Notes: generated from the sequence alone by a model not told the origin. A stretch of 64,000 bases of DNA from Agrobacterium tumefaciens (GCF_017726655.1 NZ_CP072308.1:186001-250000), one strand, 5' to 3'; shown: positions 44,520-54,456, counted from the stretch's first letter. Translations and numbers: made by a program.

Positions 44520-45353
44520 ATGGCAGGCACAAACAGCGAGCTTGAACTTGTGGCGGAAGGCCCGGCGATCATTCTGGTCGAACCGCAACTCGGCGAAAAT
44601 ATCGGCATGGTGGCGCGGGCTATGGCGAATTTCGGTCTAGCCGAATTGCGGCTGGTGAAGCCGCGCGATGGCTGGCCGAGCGAGAAGGCGCGGGCCGCAG
44701 CTTCCAAGGCCGATCATGTCATTGACGCAACAAAAGTGTTCGAAACGCTGGAAGAGGCGATCAAGGACCTGAATTTTGTCTATGCCACGACCGCGCGCGA
44801 GCGTTACGGTTTCAAACCGGTGCGCGCACCTGTTACCGCCGCCGAAACGCTGCGGCAAAAATTCAAGACCGGGGAAAGAACCGGCATCCTGTTCGGGCGC
44901 GAGCGCTGGGGGCTGACCAATGAGGAGGTGGCGCTGGCCGACGAGATCGTGACCTTCCCGGTCAATCCCGCTTTTGCGTCGCTGAACATAGCGCAGGCCG
45001 TGCTTCTGATGTCCTATGAGTGGATGAAGTCGGGCATGGACGATCTGGGCGAGACGCTGTTCCAGTCCGTCGAGCAGCGGCCTTCGACCAAAGAGCAGGT
45101 CTTCGGCCTGTTCGAACACATCGAGGAAGCGCTGGATGCGCGCGGTTATTTCCATCCCGCTGAAAAAAAGCCGAAAATGGTCGACAATCTGCGGGCCGTG
45201 CTGTCGAGACGCGGCTTTTCCGAACAGGAAATCAGCGTTTTCCGCGGCGTGATCAATTCGCTCGACCGTTTCCCGCGGCAATGGCCGAAAAAGACGGGCA
45301 GGGCAGCGGGGCCTACGGCCGAGGGAGCAGGGGAGAATGCTGAAAACGAATGA
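44520..45353 (+). CDS. trmJ: TrmJ-like RNA 2'-O-methyltransferase (SpoU/TrmH superfamily)
   Basis: SPOUT-fold methyltransferase of 277 aa. Motif 1 [20 protein letters not shown], motif 2 [20 protein letters not shown] and motif 3 [20 protein letters not shown] are complete, with the C-terminal helical extension expected for TrmJ (tRNA Cm32/Um32). The start at 44520 is chosen as [10 protein letters not shown]; the frame is open 12 codons further up. It overlaps murI by 17 bases. The exact target position is inferred from family only. Confidence 0.88.
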   Translation: MAGTNSELELVAEGPAIILVEPQLGENIGMVARAMANFGLAELRLVKPRDGWPSEKARAAASKADHVIDATKVFETLEEAIKDLNFVYATTARERYGFKPVRAPVTAAETLRQKFKTGERTGILFGRERWGLTNEEVALADEIVTFPVNPAFASLNIAQAVLLMSYEWMKSGMDDLGETLFQSVEQRPSTKEQVFGLFEHIEEALDARGYFHPAEKKPKMVDNLRAVLSRRGFSEQEISVFRGVINSLDRFPRQWPKKTGRAAGPTAEGAGENAENE

Positions 45354-46158
45354 GGCGGCGGCCGATGTGCTGAAACCGGTGCTGGTATTCGATTCCGGCA
45401 TTGGCGGACTGACCGTGCTGCGCGAGGCGCGGGTGCTGATGCCCGAGCGTGGCTTCATCTACGTGGCCGACGATGCGGGTTTTCCCTATGGCGGCTGGGA
45501 GGAGGAAGCGCTGAGGGCGCGTATTCTCTCGCTGTTCGAAAGGCTGCTTGACGAGTATAGCCCGGAAGTCTGCATCATCGCCTGCAACACCGCCTTTACG
45601 CTGGCTGGCGCGGATTTGCGCGCCCGTTTTCCGGACATGACCTTTGTCGGTACCGTGCCCGCGATCAAACCCGCTGCGGAGCGTACCCGCTCGGGTCTCG
45701 TTTCCGTGCTGGCGACACCGGGCACCGTCAAGCGCGCCTATACCCGAGATCTCATCCAGTCCTTTGCCAGCCAATGTCATGTCCGTCTTGTGGGGTCGGA
45801 AAATCTGGCGCGCATGGCGGAGAGCTGGATCAGGGGAGAGCCGATCGCTGACGACGCCGTGCTTGCTGAAATAGAGCCCTGTTTCATTGAGGATAATGGC
45901 AAGCGCACGGATATCGTCGTGCTTGCCTGCACCCATTATCCCTTCATGGCCAATGTTTTTCGCCGCCTGGCCCCCTGGCCGGTCGATTGGCTCGATCCTG
46001 CCGAGGCGATTGCGCGGCGTGCGCGCCATCTGGTGCCGCTACCGCAGGATGCCGAACACCCCGAAGGTTTCGACTTTGCCGCCTTCACGTCAGGCAAGCC
46101 GGATTTTGCCACGCGGCGGCTGATGCAGGGATTTGGTCTCAGCGTTTCCGCGCGCTGA
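45337..46158 (+). CDS. murI: Glutamate racemase
   Basis: Provides D-glutamate for peptidoglycan, 273 aa. The two catalytic cysteines are in IIACNTAFT and LACTHYPFM; the N-terminal [15 protein letters not shown] motif and [10 protein letters not shown] are typical. It starts within the last 17 bases of trmJ in another frame, so coexpression is likely. Downstream are two small ORFs on the same strand. Confidence 0.95.
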   Translation: MLKTNEAAADVLKPVLVFDSGIGGLTVLREARVLMPERGFIYVADDAGFPYGGWEEEALRARILSLFERLLDEYSPEVCIIACNTAFTLAGADLRARFPDMTFVGTVPAIKPAAERTRSGLVSVLATPGTVKRAYTRDLIQSFASQCHVRLVGSENLARMAESWIRGEPIADDAVLAEIEPCFIEDNGKRTDIVVLACTHYPFMANVFRRLAPWPVDWLDPAEAIARRARHLVPLPQDAEHPEGFDFAAFTSGKPDFATRRLMQGFGLSVSAR

Positions 46159-46297
46159 CTTTGCAGGCCAAAGGCTCTGTTGCATTTTTGCATCGTTTTC
46201 TCTGATCTTCTGCAATTCGAGATTGCGGCCTCTTGTCGCATCGGATTTCCTGTGTAAGATGCTCATTGTCTGTAACCGCTATAAATGGAGGCGTGAA

Positions 46298-46393
46298 ATG
46301 ACCAATGACATGAATATGCGCCTTAACGGCCTGTCTGGCTTTTCCGGCGTGGTCTTTAGCGGTTATGTGGTGCGCCGCATCGCGCTCCGATAA
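46298..46393 (+). CDS. Possible 31-residue small protein
   Basis: Short ORF with a good ribosome-binding site: GGAGG six bases before ATG 46298. The product MTNDMNMRLNGLSGFSGVVF followed by SGYVVRRIALR is moderately hydrophobic and basic at its end. No family is recognised. It sits in a 390-base gap after murI. Support is only the ribosome-binding site and the lack of another gene there. Confidence 0.35.
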   Translation: MTNDMNMRLNGLSGFSGVVFSGYVVRRIALR

Positions 46394-46550
46394 GGCTTAT
46401 GGCCTGATTTCCCAGCCGTTTGGCATTTTCTCTCCGTCTGACATGTGACCTGCGCGTTCGCGTGGCATGATTGCCGCGCCCGTCGTTTCGTCCTGTCGTT
46501 TTTCATCGATAAAGGACCTGGACGCCTAGCTGCGCCGGGATGGATTTCCC

Positions 46551-46790
46551 ATGCAAAATGATCAACCATTGGTAGCATATGCGCTGCCGGATGCCGTCGA
46601 CCGCCTCTTCGTTACATTCGGCGTCTGGAAAACCCTCAAAGCGGTTCTCATTGCCGCTGTGGTGCCCCGTGCGCCGCCGACCGATCCCGCCGATCTGCCG
46701 GAACGTCTTCTGGTAGATATCGGCCTTGAACCATCGCGGGTGAAGCGGCGACGGGAATGGGAAGTCCCTCACTGGGCGCCGCGGTTTTGA
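46551..46790 (+). CDS. Small DUF1127-like protein
   Basis: Protein of 79 aa. The stretch ADLPERLLVDIGLEPSRVKR resembles the core of DUF1127/YjiS-type small proteins (L-x-D-I-G-L), which in Agrobacterium influence RNA metabolism and phosphate or nitrogen responses in some cases. It is longer and less basic than the classical 47-residue type. The ribosome-binding site is weak (GGGATGG). Assignment is by motif only. Confidence 0.6.
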   Translation: MQNDQPLVAYALPDAVDRLFVTFGVWKTLKAVLIAAVVPRAPPTDPADLPERLLVDIGLEPSRVKRRREWEVPHWAPRF

Positions 46791-46975
46791 CGGGGTAGCC
46801 TCTCCCGTGCAGACAGGCGGGAGGGGCCGTAGCGAATTCTAACCGACGACGGCGAAGAAAATCCTGCAGGGACGTTTTTCGGGTTGTTACAAGAGAGCTG
46901 CGCGGTCTGTAAAATCGGCTTGAAGCGAAACATTTTCCGTGGCTTGCTCGACAGATTGGATAAGGGAGACTCATC

Positions 46976-47611
46976 ATGCCACTGGAAAACTGGCTGGCCT
47001 TTGTGGCCGCCTCCGCCATCATGCTTGCCATTCCGGGACCGACCATCCTGCTGGTCATTTCTTATGCGCTGGGCCATGGCCGCAAGGCGAGTACTGCGAC
47101 GGTGACAGGGGTGGCGCTGGGCGATTTTACCGCCATGACCGCCTCGATGCTCGGGCTTGGGGCGTTGCTGGCCACATCGGCGGCGCTTTTTACCGGTCTG
47201 AAATGGATCGGAGCGGCCTATCTCATCTATCTCGGTATCAAGCTGTGGCGGTCGCCGGTTGGTGATGCGGCCGGTGGTTCCAAGGTGACCGGCCGTGAGC
47301 GGCCGCTGAAAATCTTCCTGCACGCCTATATCGTCACGGCGCTTAACCCGAAGAGCATTGTCTTTTTCGTCGCCTTCCTGCCGCAGTTTCTGGTGCCGAC
47401 GCTGCCCTTCTGGCCGCAGGTGTTGATTTTCGAAGTGACCTTCCTTGTGCTTGCCACCGTCAATGCGGCCCTTTATGGACTTCTGGCAAGTGCCGCCCGC
47501 AACACGATCCGCAAGCCGCGGGTTCAGCGCATCGTCAACCGCACGGGGGGCGGTCTCCTTGTTGGCGCTGGCCTCATTACCTTCGGCTGGAAGAGGGCGG
47601 TTGCATCGTAA
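46976..47611 (+). CDS. LysE/RhtB-family amino-acid exporter
   Basis: Inner-membrane exporter of 211 aa with six hydrophobic segments. Family features: N-terminal WLAFVAASAIMLAIPGPTIL, KWIGAAYLIYLGIKLWRSP and ALNPKSIVFFVAFLPQFL. AAGGGAG sits seven bases before ATG 46976. Cargo unknown (amino acid or homoserine-type). It is followed after 37 bases by another exporter gene. Confidence 0.92.
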   Translation: MPLENWLAFVAASAIMLAIPGPTILLVISYALGHGRKASTATVTGVALGDFTAMTASMLGLGALLATSAALFTGLKWIGAAYLIYLGIKLWRSPVGDAAGGSKVTGRERPLKIFLHAYIVTALNPKSIVFFVAFLPQFLVPTLPFWPQVLIFEVTFLVLATVNAALYGLLASAARNTIRKPRVQRIVNRTGGGLLVGAGLITFGWKRAVAS

Positions 47612-47648
47612 GGCACCTCTTGATTGCCTGAAATTCGGACATAACAAA

Positions 47649-48542
47649 ATGGCATTGCCGCATATATTCCTCGCCCTGATCACCGTGTTTTTGTGGGGCT
47701 TCAACTTCGTCGCCATCAAGATTGGCGTCATGGATATGCCGCCTTTGTTTCTGACGGGTGTGCGCTACCTCTTTGCGGCGGTGCCCCTGGTCTTCTTCCT
47801 GCGGAAACCCAATGTGCCGTGGCGGCACATGATCGTATACGGCATGGCCATGGGCTTCGTGCAGTTCGGCCTGCTTTACCCGGCCATCAAGCTCGGGTTG
47901 CCTGCGGGGCTTGCTTCGCTCGTCATGCAGTCGCAGGCCTTCTTCACGCTGGCGCTTGCCGTGGTGTTCCTCGGCGAACGACCATTGCCGTCGCAGGTTG
48001 TCGGCGCGATCATCGCTTTTGGCGGGCTGGCGGTCATCGGCGTGGAGCGCATGACGGCGGCAGCGCTGGTCCCGCTTCTGATGGGCGTCGGTTCGGCGAT
48101 TGCCTGGGCCTGCGGAAACATCGTCAATCGCCGCATCGGCCAGGTCAATGCTGTCTCCTTCGTCGCCTGGACAAGCCTTGTGCCCGTTCTGCCATTGATC
48201 CTGCTGTCGCTCGTGGTGGAGGGACCTCAAGCGATTGCCGCGGGTGTGGTGAATGCCACGCCGACCATGGCGTTCGTTGTGATCTACATGGCCTATGGCG
48301 CGACGATTGTCGGCGCTGGTATCTGGAGTTATCTGCTGCTGCGGTATCCGGCTGGAACAGTCGCGCCGTTTTCGCTGCTGGTGCCTGTGGTCGGGTTCAT
48401 CAGCGCCTATTTCGCCTTTGACGAACACATAACCGTTTTCGAAATCATCGGCGCAGCACTGGTCATTCTTGGGCTGGCGCTCAACGTCTTCGGTCGTCGC
48501 ATCGGCATTTCACGCTTCTGGGTCGGGTCTCCGCAGTGCTGA
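47649..48542 (+). CDS. EamA/DMT-family transporter
   Basis: Inner-membrane protein of 297 aa with ten hydrophobic segments in two EamA repeats. The N-terminal ALITVFLWGFNFVAIKIGVM and the second-repeat SYLLLRYPAGTVAPFSLLVP are typical, resembling E. coli YdcZ/RhaT-like EamA (O-acetylserine/cysteine exporter) types. ATG 47649 gives a normal N-terminus; the longer upstream frame overlaps the LysE gene. Likely cotranscribed with the LysE gene. Confidence 0.9.
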   Translation: MALPHIFLALITVFLWGFNFVAIKIGVMDMPPLFLTGVRYLFAAVPLVFFLRKPNVPWRHMIVYGMAMGFVQFGLLYPAIKLGLPAGLASLVMQSQAFFTLALAVVFLGERPLPSQVVGAIIAFGGLAVIGVERMTAAALVPLLMGVGSAIAWACGNIVNRRIGQVNAVSFVAWTSLVPVLPLILLSLVVEGPQAIAAGVVNATPTMAFVVIYMAYGATIVGAGIWSYLLLRYPAGTVAPFSLLVPVVGFISAYFAFDEHITVFEIIGAALVILGLALNVFGRRIGISRFWVGSPQC

Positions 48543-48637
48543 GCGTGAATTGCCTGTGCATTATCGGCACGGGTGAGACGCAAGAGCGGATTTTTTGGTA
48601 AAGAGCATCTTCGGCCGAGCCCCAGGGAATCGGCCGG

Positions 48638-50182
48638 ATGACATCCAGCACGAGGAATGGAACATTGCAGGTCGGCATCGACATGGGAACCCTATCGGGC
48701 GGGCAGCAGGCCAAGCTCGATATCGAAGAATTGCTTGCGACGCGCCTGCTGGTGCAGGGCAATTCCGGTTCCGGCAAGTCGCATCTTCTGCGCCGGCTGT
48801 TGGAGCAATCGGCGCCATGGGTGCAGCAGGTCATCATCGATCCCGAAGGTGATTTCGTAACTTTGTCCGATAAGTTTGGTCATGTGGTGGTGGATGGCGA
48901 GCGCACGGAAGCCGAACTCGCCGGCATTGCCAACCGCATTCGACAGCACCGCGTCTCCTGCGTGCTGACGCTGGAAGGGCTTGATATCGAACAGCAGATG
49001 CGCGCGGCCGCCGCTTTCCTCAATGGCCTGTTCGATGCCGATCGCGAATTCTGGTATCCTGTGCTTGTGGTGGTGGACGAAGCGCAGATGTTTGCGCCCT
49101 CCGTTGCTGGTGAAGTCACGGAAGATGCCCGCAAGGCCTCGCTTGGCGCGATGACCAATCTGATGTGCCGTGGCCGTAAACGTGGTCTTGCCGGCGTCAT
49201 CGCCACGCAGCGATTGGCCAAGCTTGCCAAGAACGTGGCCGCGGAAGCCTCGAACTTCCTGATGGGCCGCACTTTCCTTGATATCGACATGGCGCGCGCG
49301 GCCGATCTGCTCGGCATGGATCGGCGGCAGGCGGAAATGTTTCGCGATCTTCAGCGCGGCAATTTCGTGGCGCTCGGCCCGGCGCTGTCGCGCCGTCCGC
49401 TGCCAATCGTCATTGGGTCGGTGGAAACCTCGGCCCGGTCCTCTTCACCGAAGCTGATGCCCCTGCCGGATGCGCCGCAGGACGTCGAAGACCTGATTTT
49501 TACGCCGGACCCGGAAGAGTTCACGCGCGCTGCCGTGCGCCGCACGCCGCCCTCGCCACGGCCAACCACGGATATTCTCGCAGAGCTCTCCCGTTCCACA
49601 CCCGCCGCAGTCGGCCCAACACCTGAGCAATCGCCGCGCGCAGGCCAGCCGGAAATGACGCCGGAGGAGCGCGAGGAAAAGATTTCGGCGGTTCTCGTTG
49701 AAATTCTCGACGACCCGCAATCGGCCTATCGCACGGACGCGGTCCTCTACCAGGACTTTCTGGTGCGCGCCCGTATGCGCCGCATTCCCGGAACGCCGAT
49801 GACGCTGGCGGAATTCCGCCGGCAGGTGGCGATTGCGCGCTCCGGCGTGGATGCGGAGATGGCGGCAAGCGAAGGCTGGCAAAAGGCGCTGGAGCTTTCG
49901 ACCTCGGTTTCCGATGACCTGCAGGGTGTTTTCCTGTTGCTGGTCAAGGCGGCGCTTGGCGAAGAGCCTTGCCCGTCGGATGCCCGGATCGCCCGCGCCT
50001 ACGGCACCCACTCCGCCCGCCGCGCGCGGCGTCTGCTCGGTTATTTCGAGGAGAAGGAGCTTGTGGTGGTCCATGCCGATTTCTCAGGCAAGCGGATCGT
50101 GGCATTTCCCGATCTCGACGCAAAAACCGCACCCGGCGATGCGGATGCGGCTGAGGATAATGCAAGGCTGGCGGCTGAGTGA
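48638..50182 (+). CDS. HerA/FtsK-superfamily ATP-binding protein
   Basis: Protein of 514 aa with a HerA-type ATPase in the first 270 residues: Walker A LLVQGNSGSGKSHLLRRLLE, Walker B VLVVVDEAQMF, and the sensor-like ATQRLAKLAKNVAAEASNFL. The middle is Pro/Ser-rich (about 275-350). The C-terminal region (about 350-500) is helical and unidentified, with LLKAALGEEPCPSDARIARA. HerA partners in archaea are nuclease NurA; none is adjacent here. The role is unknown, possibly DNA translocation. The start is uncertain; later ATGs exist at MGTLSGG. Confidence 0.82.
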   Translation: MTSSTRNGTLQVGIDMGTLSGGQQAKLDIEELLATRLLVQGNSGSGKSHLLRRLLEQSAPWVQQVIIDPEGDFVTLSDKFGHVVVDGERTEAELAGIANRIRQHRVSCVLTLEGLDIEQQMRAAAAFLNGLFDADREFWYPVLVVVDEAQMFAPSVAGEVTEDARKASLGAMTNLMCRGRKRGLAGVIATQRLAKLAKNVAAEASNFLMGRTFLDIDMARAADLLGMDRRQAEMFRDLQRGNFVALGPALSRRPLPIVIGSVETSARSSSPKLMPLPDAPQDVEDLIFTPDPEEFTRAAVRRTPPSPRPTTDILAELSRSTPAAVGPTPEQSPRAGQPEMTPEEREEKISAVLVEILDDPQSAYRTDAVLYQDFLVRARMRRIPGTPMTLAEFRRQVAIARSGVDAEMAASEGWQKALELSTSVSDDLQGVFLLLVKAALGEEPCPSDARIARAYGTHSARRARRLLGYFEEKELVVVHADFSGKRIVAFPDLDAKTAPGDADAAEDNARLAAE

Positions 50183-50216
50183 GGTTGATAGGGTTCCTTC
50201 ATGGAATAACCTTTCC

Positions 50217-50329
50217 GTCATGCCGGGCTTGATCCGGCATCCAGCCGCGGCGCGTCTGCGCCGGGAGAAGAGTCTAACGCGATCAAGGACTTGATCGCGC
50301 TGGACCCCGGATCAGGTCCGGGGTGACGG
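50217..50329. repeat. 113-bp mosaic palindromic repeat, copy B
   Basis: Same building blocks as copy A (34272-34384) but in inverted orientation: CGTCATGCCGGGCTTGATCC-GGCATCCAG, CGGCGCGTCTGCGCCG, GATCAAGGACTTGATC, CTGGACCCCGGATCAGGTCC-GGGGTGACGG. It lies between convergent HerA-like and TerC genes. Confidence 0.85.
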
Positions 50330-50419
50330 CATATGTATTGTGTGTTGGTGCCAGACTTGTCCTTAACGGACGCTCTTCATCAATTTGAGGCGGCACAATC
50401 GCCGCCTCCTTGCTCATCC

Positions 50420-51403
50420 TTACTCTATGGCCTTCGCTTCTTTCCGCGTCGCAATCAGCGAGCCGATGATGCCGGTTGCGAGGATGGCGACGGTGACGCC
50501 GAGCGAAATGGCCGGCGGGATCTTGGCGATGCCGAGCATGTCGGCCACGAAAATCTTCGAACCCACGAAGACCAGAACCGCAGCCAGCGCATATTTCAGA
50601 TAGGCGAAGCGATGGATCAGGGCGGCAAGCGCAAAATAGAGGGCGCGCAGGCCAAGGATCGCGAAGATGTTCGAGGTATAGACGATAAACGGATCGGTGG
50701 TGATCGCGAAGATCGCCGGGATCGAATCGACCGCGAAGATCAGGTCGGCGATTTCGACCATGATGAGCGCCAGAAAGAGCGGCGTCACGAAGGTCTTCAG
50801 TTTTCCGGTCGCCTCATCGGTTTCCTTGACGAAGAATTTCTCGCCATGCAGCTTCTCCGTTACCGGCAGGCGGCTGCGAAGGAATTTCAGGATGCGGTTA
50901 TTGCCGATATCGTTCTCGTCATGATCGGAGGAGAACAGCATCTTGAGGCCCGTGAAAACGAGGAAGGCCGCGAAGAGATAAAGCACCCAATGGAAGTTTT
51001 CGACAATGGCCGCGCCGCCGGCGATCATGATGCCGCGCAGGACGATGACGCCGAGGATGCCCCAGAGCAGCACGCGGTGCTGGTACTGTCGGGGAATGGC
51101 GAAGTAGGAGAAGATCATGGCGATGATGAAGATATTGTCCATCGCCAGGCTTTTTTCGACCACGAAGCCGGTCACATATTCCATGGCCGACTGCTGGCCG
51201 GACTGATACCAGATCCAGCCGCCAAAGGCCAAGCCGATGACAATATAGAAGCCTGACATCAGCAGGCTTTCACGAACGCCGATTTCCTTGGAGTTCTTGT
51301 GCAGCACGCCGAGATCGAGCGCGAGCAGGCCAAGGACGAGAGAAATAAAGACAGCCCACATCCAGGTGGGTGTGCCGAGAAAATCCGATAGAAAAAAGTC
51401 CAT
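50420..51403 (-). CDS. TerC-family membrane protein (Alx-like)
   Basis: Membrane protein of 327 aa with eight or nine hydrophobic segments. The TerC motifs are LALDLGVLHKNSKEIGVRES, FVVEKSLAMDNIFIIAMIFS and FAVDSIPAIFAITTDPFIVY, whose acidic residues are thought to bind metal. E. coli Alx, the closest type, is linked to alkaline pH and manganese export. AAAGG precedes the ATG. No tellurite-resistance gene cluster is nearby. Confidence 0.93.
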   Translation of the reverse strand: MDFFLSDFLGTPTWMWAVFISLVLGLLALDLGVLHKNSKEIGVRESLLMSGFYIVIGLAFGGWIWYQSGQQSAMEYVTGFVVEKSLAMDNIFIIAMIFSYFAIPRQYQHRVLLWGILGVIVLRGIMIAGGAAIVENFHWVLYLFAAFLVFTGLKMLFSSDHDENDIGNNRILKFLRSRLPVTEKLHGEKFFVKETDEATGKLKTFVTPLFLALIMVEIADLIFAVDSIPAIFAITTDPFIVYTSNIFAILGLRALYFALAALIHRFAYLKYALAAVLVFVGSKIFVADMLGIAKIPPAISLGVTVAILATGIIGSLIATRKEAKAIE

Positions 51404-51605
51404 CAGTCAACCTTTAGCCGGACGAGGTTGGCTTTACGGATGGGGAACGTGTGTCAAAAATCTACGTGGCCCCATCCTTAACAAACTCGACATCACGTGT
51501 TGTCCGGTAACACGCCAGAGGGGCCCGAGTTCTGATCACGATGGAGAGATGGGTGGGCACTTTCGCTTTTCAAGAGGAGACCTCAGAAAAAGCGAAAAGC
51601 CTTGT
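51404..51605. other. Intergenic region between TerC and the rpsD promoter
   Basis: No gene is supported. The open frame on the plus strand here (51288-51620) overlaps terC and has no ribosome-binding site. The region presumably contains the terC promoter. Confidence 0.5.
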
Positions 51606-51634
51606 TTGACAAAACCGTGAAAGCTCTGTAGAAG
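51606..51634 (+). promoter_or_regulatory. Sigma-70-type promoter of rpsD
   Basis: TTGACA, 17-base spacer, TAGAAG. A near-consensus -35 with acceptable -10 at ideal spacing, implying a leader of about 210 nt before rpsD. Confidence 0.7.
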
Positions 51635-51640
51635 CCGCCC

Positions 51641-51851
51641 CAACGCCGGGCAGTGATGTCCGGTGTGTTTTGTTGACTGCCCTGCAGTTTAAGAACTGAC
51701 GTTCGGCGGTCAATATCACCGACATGTCCCGTGGTTTCTCCATTTGCATGTGAGAAGCCTGTCAGAGGCCCTGAAACGGGCTTCAGAGGAGGGCGTGTTT
51801 CCTTAACCGGTCTGGCAACAGGCCGGCATAACCTTTTGAGAAGGAAATACG
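51641..51851 (+). promoter_or_regulatory. Structured leader of rpsD mRNA
   Basis: Leader of about 210 nt with two visible hairpins. GAAGCCTG pairs with CGGGCTTC (51760-51790), and CCGGTCTG-GCAA-CAGGCCGG is a GNRA-capped stem near 51808-51828, directly ahead of the ribosome-binding site GAGAAGGA. S4 represses its own operon in other bacteria, so autoregulation is inferred; the leader does not resemble the E. coli alpha-operon pseudoknot to my eye. Confidence 0.5.
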
Positions 51852-52469
51852 ATGAGCAAGCGCGAATCGGCTAAGTATAAAATTGACCGCCGCATGGGCG
51901 AAAACATCTGGGGCCGTCCGAAGTCCCCGGTTAACCGCCGCGAATACGGCCCGGGCCAGCACGGCCAGCGCCGCAAGGGCAAGATGAGCGACTTCGGCAC
52001 GCAGCTGCGCGCCAAGCAGAAGCTCAAGGGCTACTACGGCGAACTGCGCGAAAAGCAGTTCCGCGCCACCTTCGACGAAGCAAACCGTCGCAAGGGCGAT
52101 ACTTCTGAAAACCTGATCGGCCTGCTCGAGTCGCGTCTGGACGCCATCGTCTACCGCGCCAAGTTCGTTCCGACCGTTTTCGCTTCGCGTCAGTTCATCA
52201 ACCATGGCCACGTCACGGTTAACGGCGTTCGCGTCAACATCGGTTCCTACCGCTGCAAGCCGGGCGACGTTATCGAAGTTCGTCAGAAGTCCAAGCAGCT
52301 CGTCACCGTTCTGGAAGCCGTTCAGCTCGCTGAGCGTGACGTTCCCGACTACATCGAAGTTGACCACAACAAGATGGTTGCGACCTACGCCCGCGTTCCG
52401 TCGCTTTCCGACGTTCCGTACCCGGTCGTCATGGAACCGCATCTGGTCGTCGAATTCTACTCGCGTTAA
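51852..52469 (+). CDS. rpsD: 30S ribosomal protein S4
   Basis: Primary 16S rRNA-binding protein of 205 aa. The N-terminal [20 protein letters not shown] and the S4 RNA-binding domain [40 protein letters not shown] are plain. The N-terminal zinc-type cysteines of some S4 proteins are absent, as is usual in this group. It is a single gene here, not within the alpha operon. Terminator follows. Confidence 0.98.
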   Translation: MSKRESAKYKIDRRMGENIWGRPKSPVNRREYGPGQHGQRRKGKMSDFGTQLRAKQKLKGYYGELREKQFRATFDEANRRKGDTSENLIGLLESRLDAIVYRAKFVPTVFASRQFINHGHVTVNGVRVNIGSYRCKPGDVIEVRQKSKQLVTVLEAVQLAERDVPDYIEVDHNKMVATYARVPSLSDVPYPVVMEPHLVVEFYSR

Positions 52470-52491
52470 TCGACGCGTTTCAGTATTGAGA

Positions 52492-52518
52492 AAGCCGCCC
52501 TTCGGGGCGGCTTTTTTG
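52492..52518 (+). terminator. Terminator after rpsD
   Basis: AAAGCCGCC and GGCGGCTTT with a CTTCGG-type loop, followed by a run of six T residues, 23 bases after the stop. Confidence 0.9.
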
Positions 52519-52538
52519 TTTGCTGGGGAAGGCTTTGC

Positions 52539-53468
52539 ATGCAGGACATTCAGGCGATCGTCGATTCCATCTATGACAGCATGCTGCCGAGACTGGGTGA
52601 GGGGAAGGTCGCGGATTACATTCCCGAACTCGCCAAAGTCGATCCCAACCAGTTCGGCATCGCCATCACCACGGTCGATGGAACGACCTATACGGCCGGC
52701 GATGCGCTGACACCGTTTTCAATCCAGAGCATTTCCAAGGTCTTCATGCTGACGCTTGCGCTCGGCAAGGCCGGTGAGACGGTGTGGAACCGGGTGGGGC
52801 GCGAACCGTCCGGATCGTCGTTCAACTCCATCGTCCAACTGGAGCACGAGCACGGAATCCCGCGCAATCCCTTCGTCAACGCCGGTGCTATCGTGGTGAC
52901 GGATATCGTTCTTTCCGGCCACCAGCCGCGTGAGGCGATCGGCGAGCTTCTGCGTTTTGTCCGTTATCTCGCCGATGACGATACGATCAGCATCGACGAT
53001 ACGGTGGCGAAATCGGAGCAGGCGACGGGTTTCCGCAATTTTGCGCTCGCCAATTTCATGCGTTCCTTCGGCAATCTGCATCATCCCGTGGAATATACGC
53101 TCGGCGTTTATTTCCATCAGTGCGCGCTATCCATGACCTGCGCGCAGTTGTCCCGGGCTGGCCTGTTTCTGGCCAATCGCGGCCGTAACCCGCTCACCGG
53201 GCACACGGTCGTCTCGGACCGTCGTGCGCGACGTATCAATGCGCTGATGCTGACCTGCGGCCACTATGACGGATCGGGTGATTTCGCCTATCATGTCGGC
53301 CTGCCGGGCAAGAGCGGCGTCGGCGGCGGCATCATGGCCGTGGCGCCGGGCAAGGCTTCGATTGCGGTCTGGTCGCCGGGCCTCAACAAGGTCGGCAATT
53401 CGGCGCTCGGGTCACAGGCGCTGGAATTGCTGGCGACGAAAACCGGCTGGTCCGTATTCGGGGCTTGA
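52539..53468 (+). CDS. glsA: Glutaminase
   Basis: Hydrolyses L-glutamine to glutamate and ammonia; serine-dependent beta-lactamase-like fold, 309 aa. The catalytic S-x-x-K is in [13 protein letters not shown], followed by [33 protein letters not shown] and the C-terminal [23 protein letters not shown] lies upstream. All residues expected for activity are present. It is followed by ttcA after 61 bases. Confidence 0.96.
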   Translation: MQDIQAIVDSIYDSMLPRLGEGKVADYIPELAKVDPNQFGIAITTVDGTTYTAGDALTPFSIQSISKVFMLTLALGKAGETVWNRVGREPSGSSFNSIVQLEHEHGIPRNPFVNAGAIVVTDIVLSGHQPREAIGELLRFVRYLADDDTISIDDTVAKSEQATGFRNFALANFMRSFGNLHHPVEYTLGVYFHQCALSMTCAQLSRAGLFLANRGRNPLTGHTVVSDRRARRINALMLTCGHYDGSGDFAYHVGLPGKSGVGGGIMAVAPGKASIAVWSPGLNKVGNSALGSQALELLATKTGWSVFGA

Positions 53469-53529
53469 TATTGCTGGCGGATGGGGGCATTGCCTGCATG
53501 AAGAACGGCAGTCGTGCCGGAGCGAGCGG

Positions 53530-54456
53530 ATGATGAATATTCTCACCAAGATCGATGACATGGATGAGCAGATCGGCGCCGATCGGGACTCGCCTGAAGA
53601 AGCTGGTAACTCGCATCCGCTGTTCGACAATGCGCCGCGATCGGTCTCGTTCAACAAGCTGCGCAAGCGGCTGCTGCGCAATGTGCGCCAAGCCTTTGAA
53701 GATTTCGACATGCTGAAGGGCCAGACGCGCTGGCTGGTCGGCCTTTCCGGCGGCAAGGACAGTTACGGTCTTCTGGCGCTGCTGCTCGATCTTAAATGGC
53801 GCGGCCTTTTGCCGGTGGAACTTATTGCCTGCAATCTGGATCAGGGCCAGCCTAATTTCCCCAAACACGTGCTGCCGGAGTATCTGGCGAAGATCGGCGT
53901 TGCCCACCGCATCGAATATCGTGACACCTATTCGGTGGTGAAGGAGAAGGTGCCCTCCGGCGGCACCTACTGTTCGCTCTGTTCGCGGCTGCGGCGCGGC
54001 AATCTCTACCGCATCGCGCGGGAGGAGGGCTGCGACGCACTGCTGCTCGGCCATCACCGTGAGGATATTCTCGAAACCTTCTTCATGAACTTCTTCCATG
54101 GCGGCCGTCTGGCGGGCATGCCGGCGAAGCTTTTGAACGACGAGGGTGACCTGATGGTCATGCGCCCGCTTGCCTATTGCGCCGAAGAAGACATGGCGAA
54201 ATTTGCGGCCGCAATGGAGTTTCCAATCATTCCCTGCGACCTTTGCGGCTCACAGGACGGGCTTCAGCGCAATGCCATGAAGGAAATGCTGGCGGATATC
54301 GAGCGGCGTATGCCGGGCCGCAAGGATGTGATGCTGCGGGCGCTGGCGCATGTGAACCCTTCGCATCTCCTCGATACCAAGCTTTTTGATTTTTCGGCGC
54401 TTTCTGTCACGGGGGCGTCATCTGAAGAGCCTAGGGAGGCCCACCCTCCCTTATGA
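53530..54456 (+). CDS. ttcA: tRNA 2-thiocytidine(32) synthetase
   Basis: PP-loop ATPase with an Fe-S cluster that thiolates C32 of tRNA, 308 aa. PP-loop [10 protein letters not shown]; first CxxC in [14 protein letters not shown]; second in [15 protein letters not shown]; the cluster site therefore looks complete. Start at ATG 53530 (with another ATG next to it) has GGAG seven bases upstream. The frame is open much further upstream inside glsA in another frame, which is spurious. Confidence 0.95.
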   Translation: MMNILTKIDDMDEQIGADRDSPEEAGNSHPLFDNAPRSVSFNKLRKRLLRNVRQAFEDFDMLKGQTRWLVGLSGGKDSYGLLALLLDLKWRGLLPVELIACNLDQGQPNFPKHVLPEYLAKIGVAHRIEYRDTYSVVKEKVPSGGTYCSLCSRLRRGNLYRIAREEGCDALLLGHHREDILETFFMNFFHGGRLAGMPAKLLNDEGDLMVMRPLAYCAEEDMAKFAAAMEFPIIPCDLCGSQDGLQRNAMKEMLADIERRMPGRKDVMLRALAHVNPSHLLDTKLFDFSALSVTGASSEEPREAHPPL

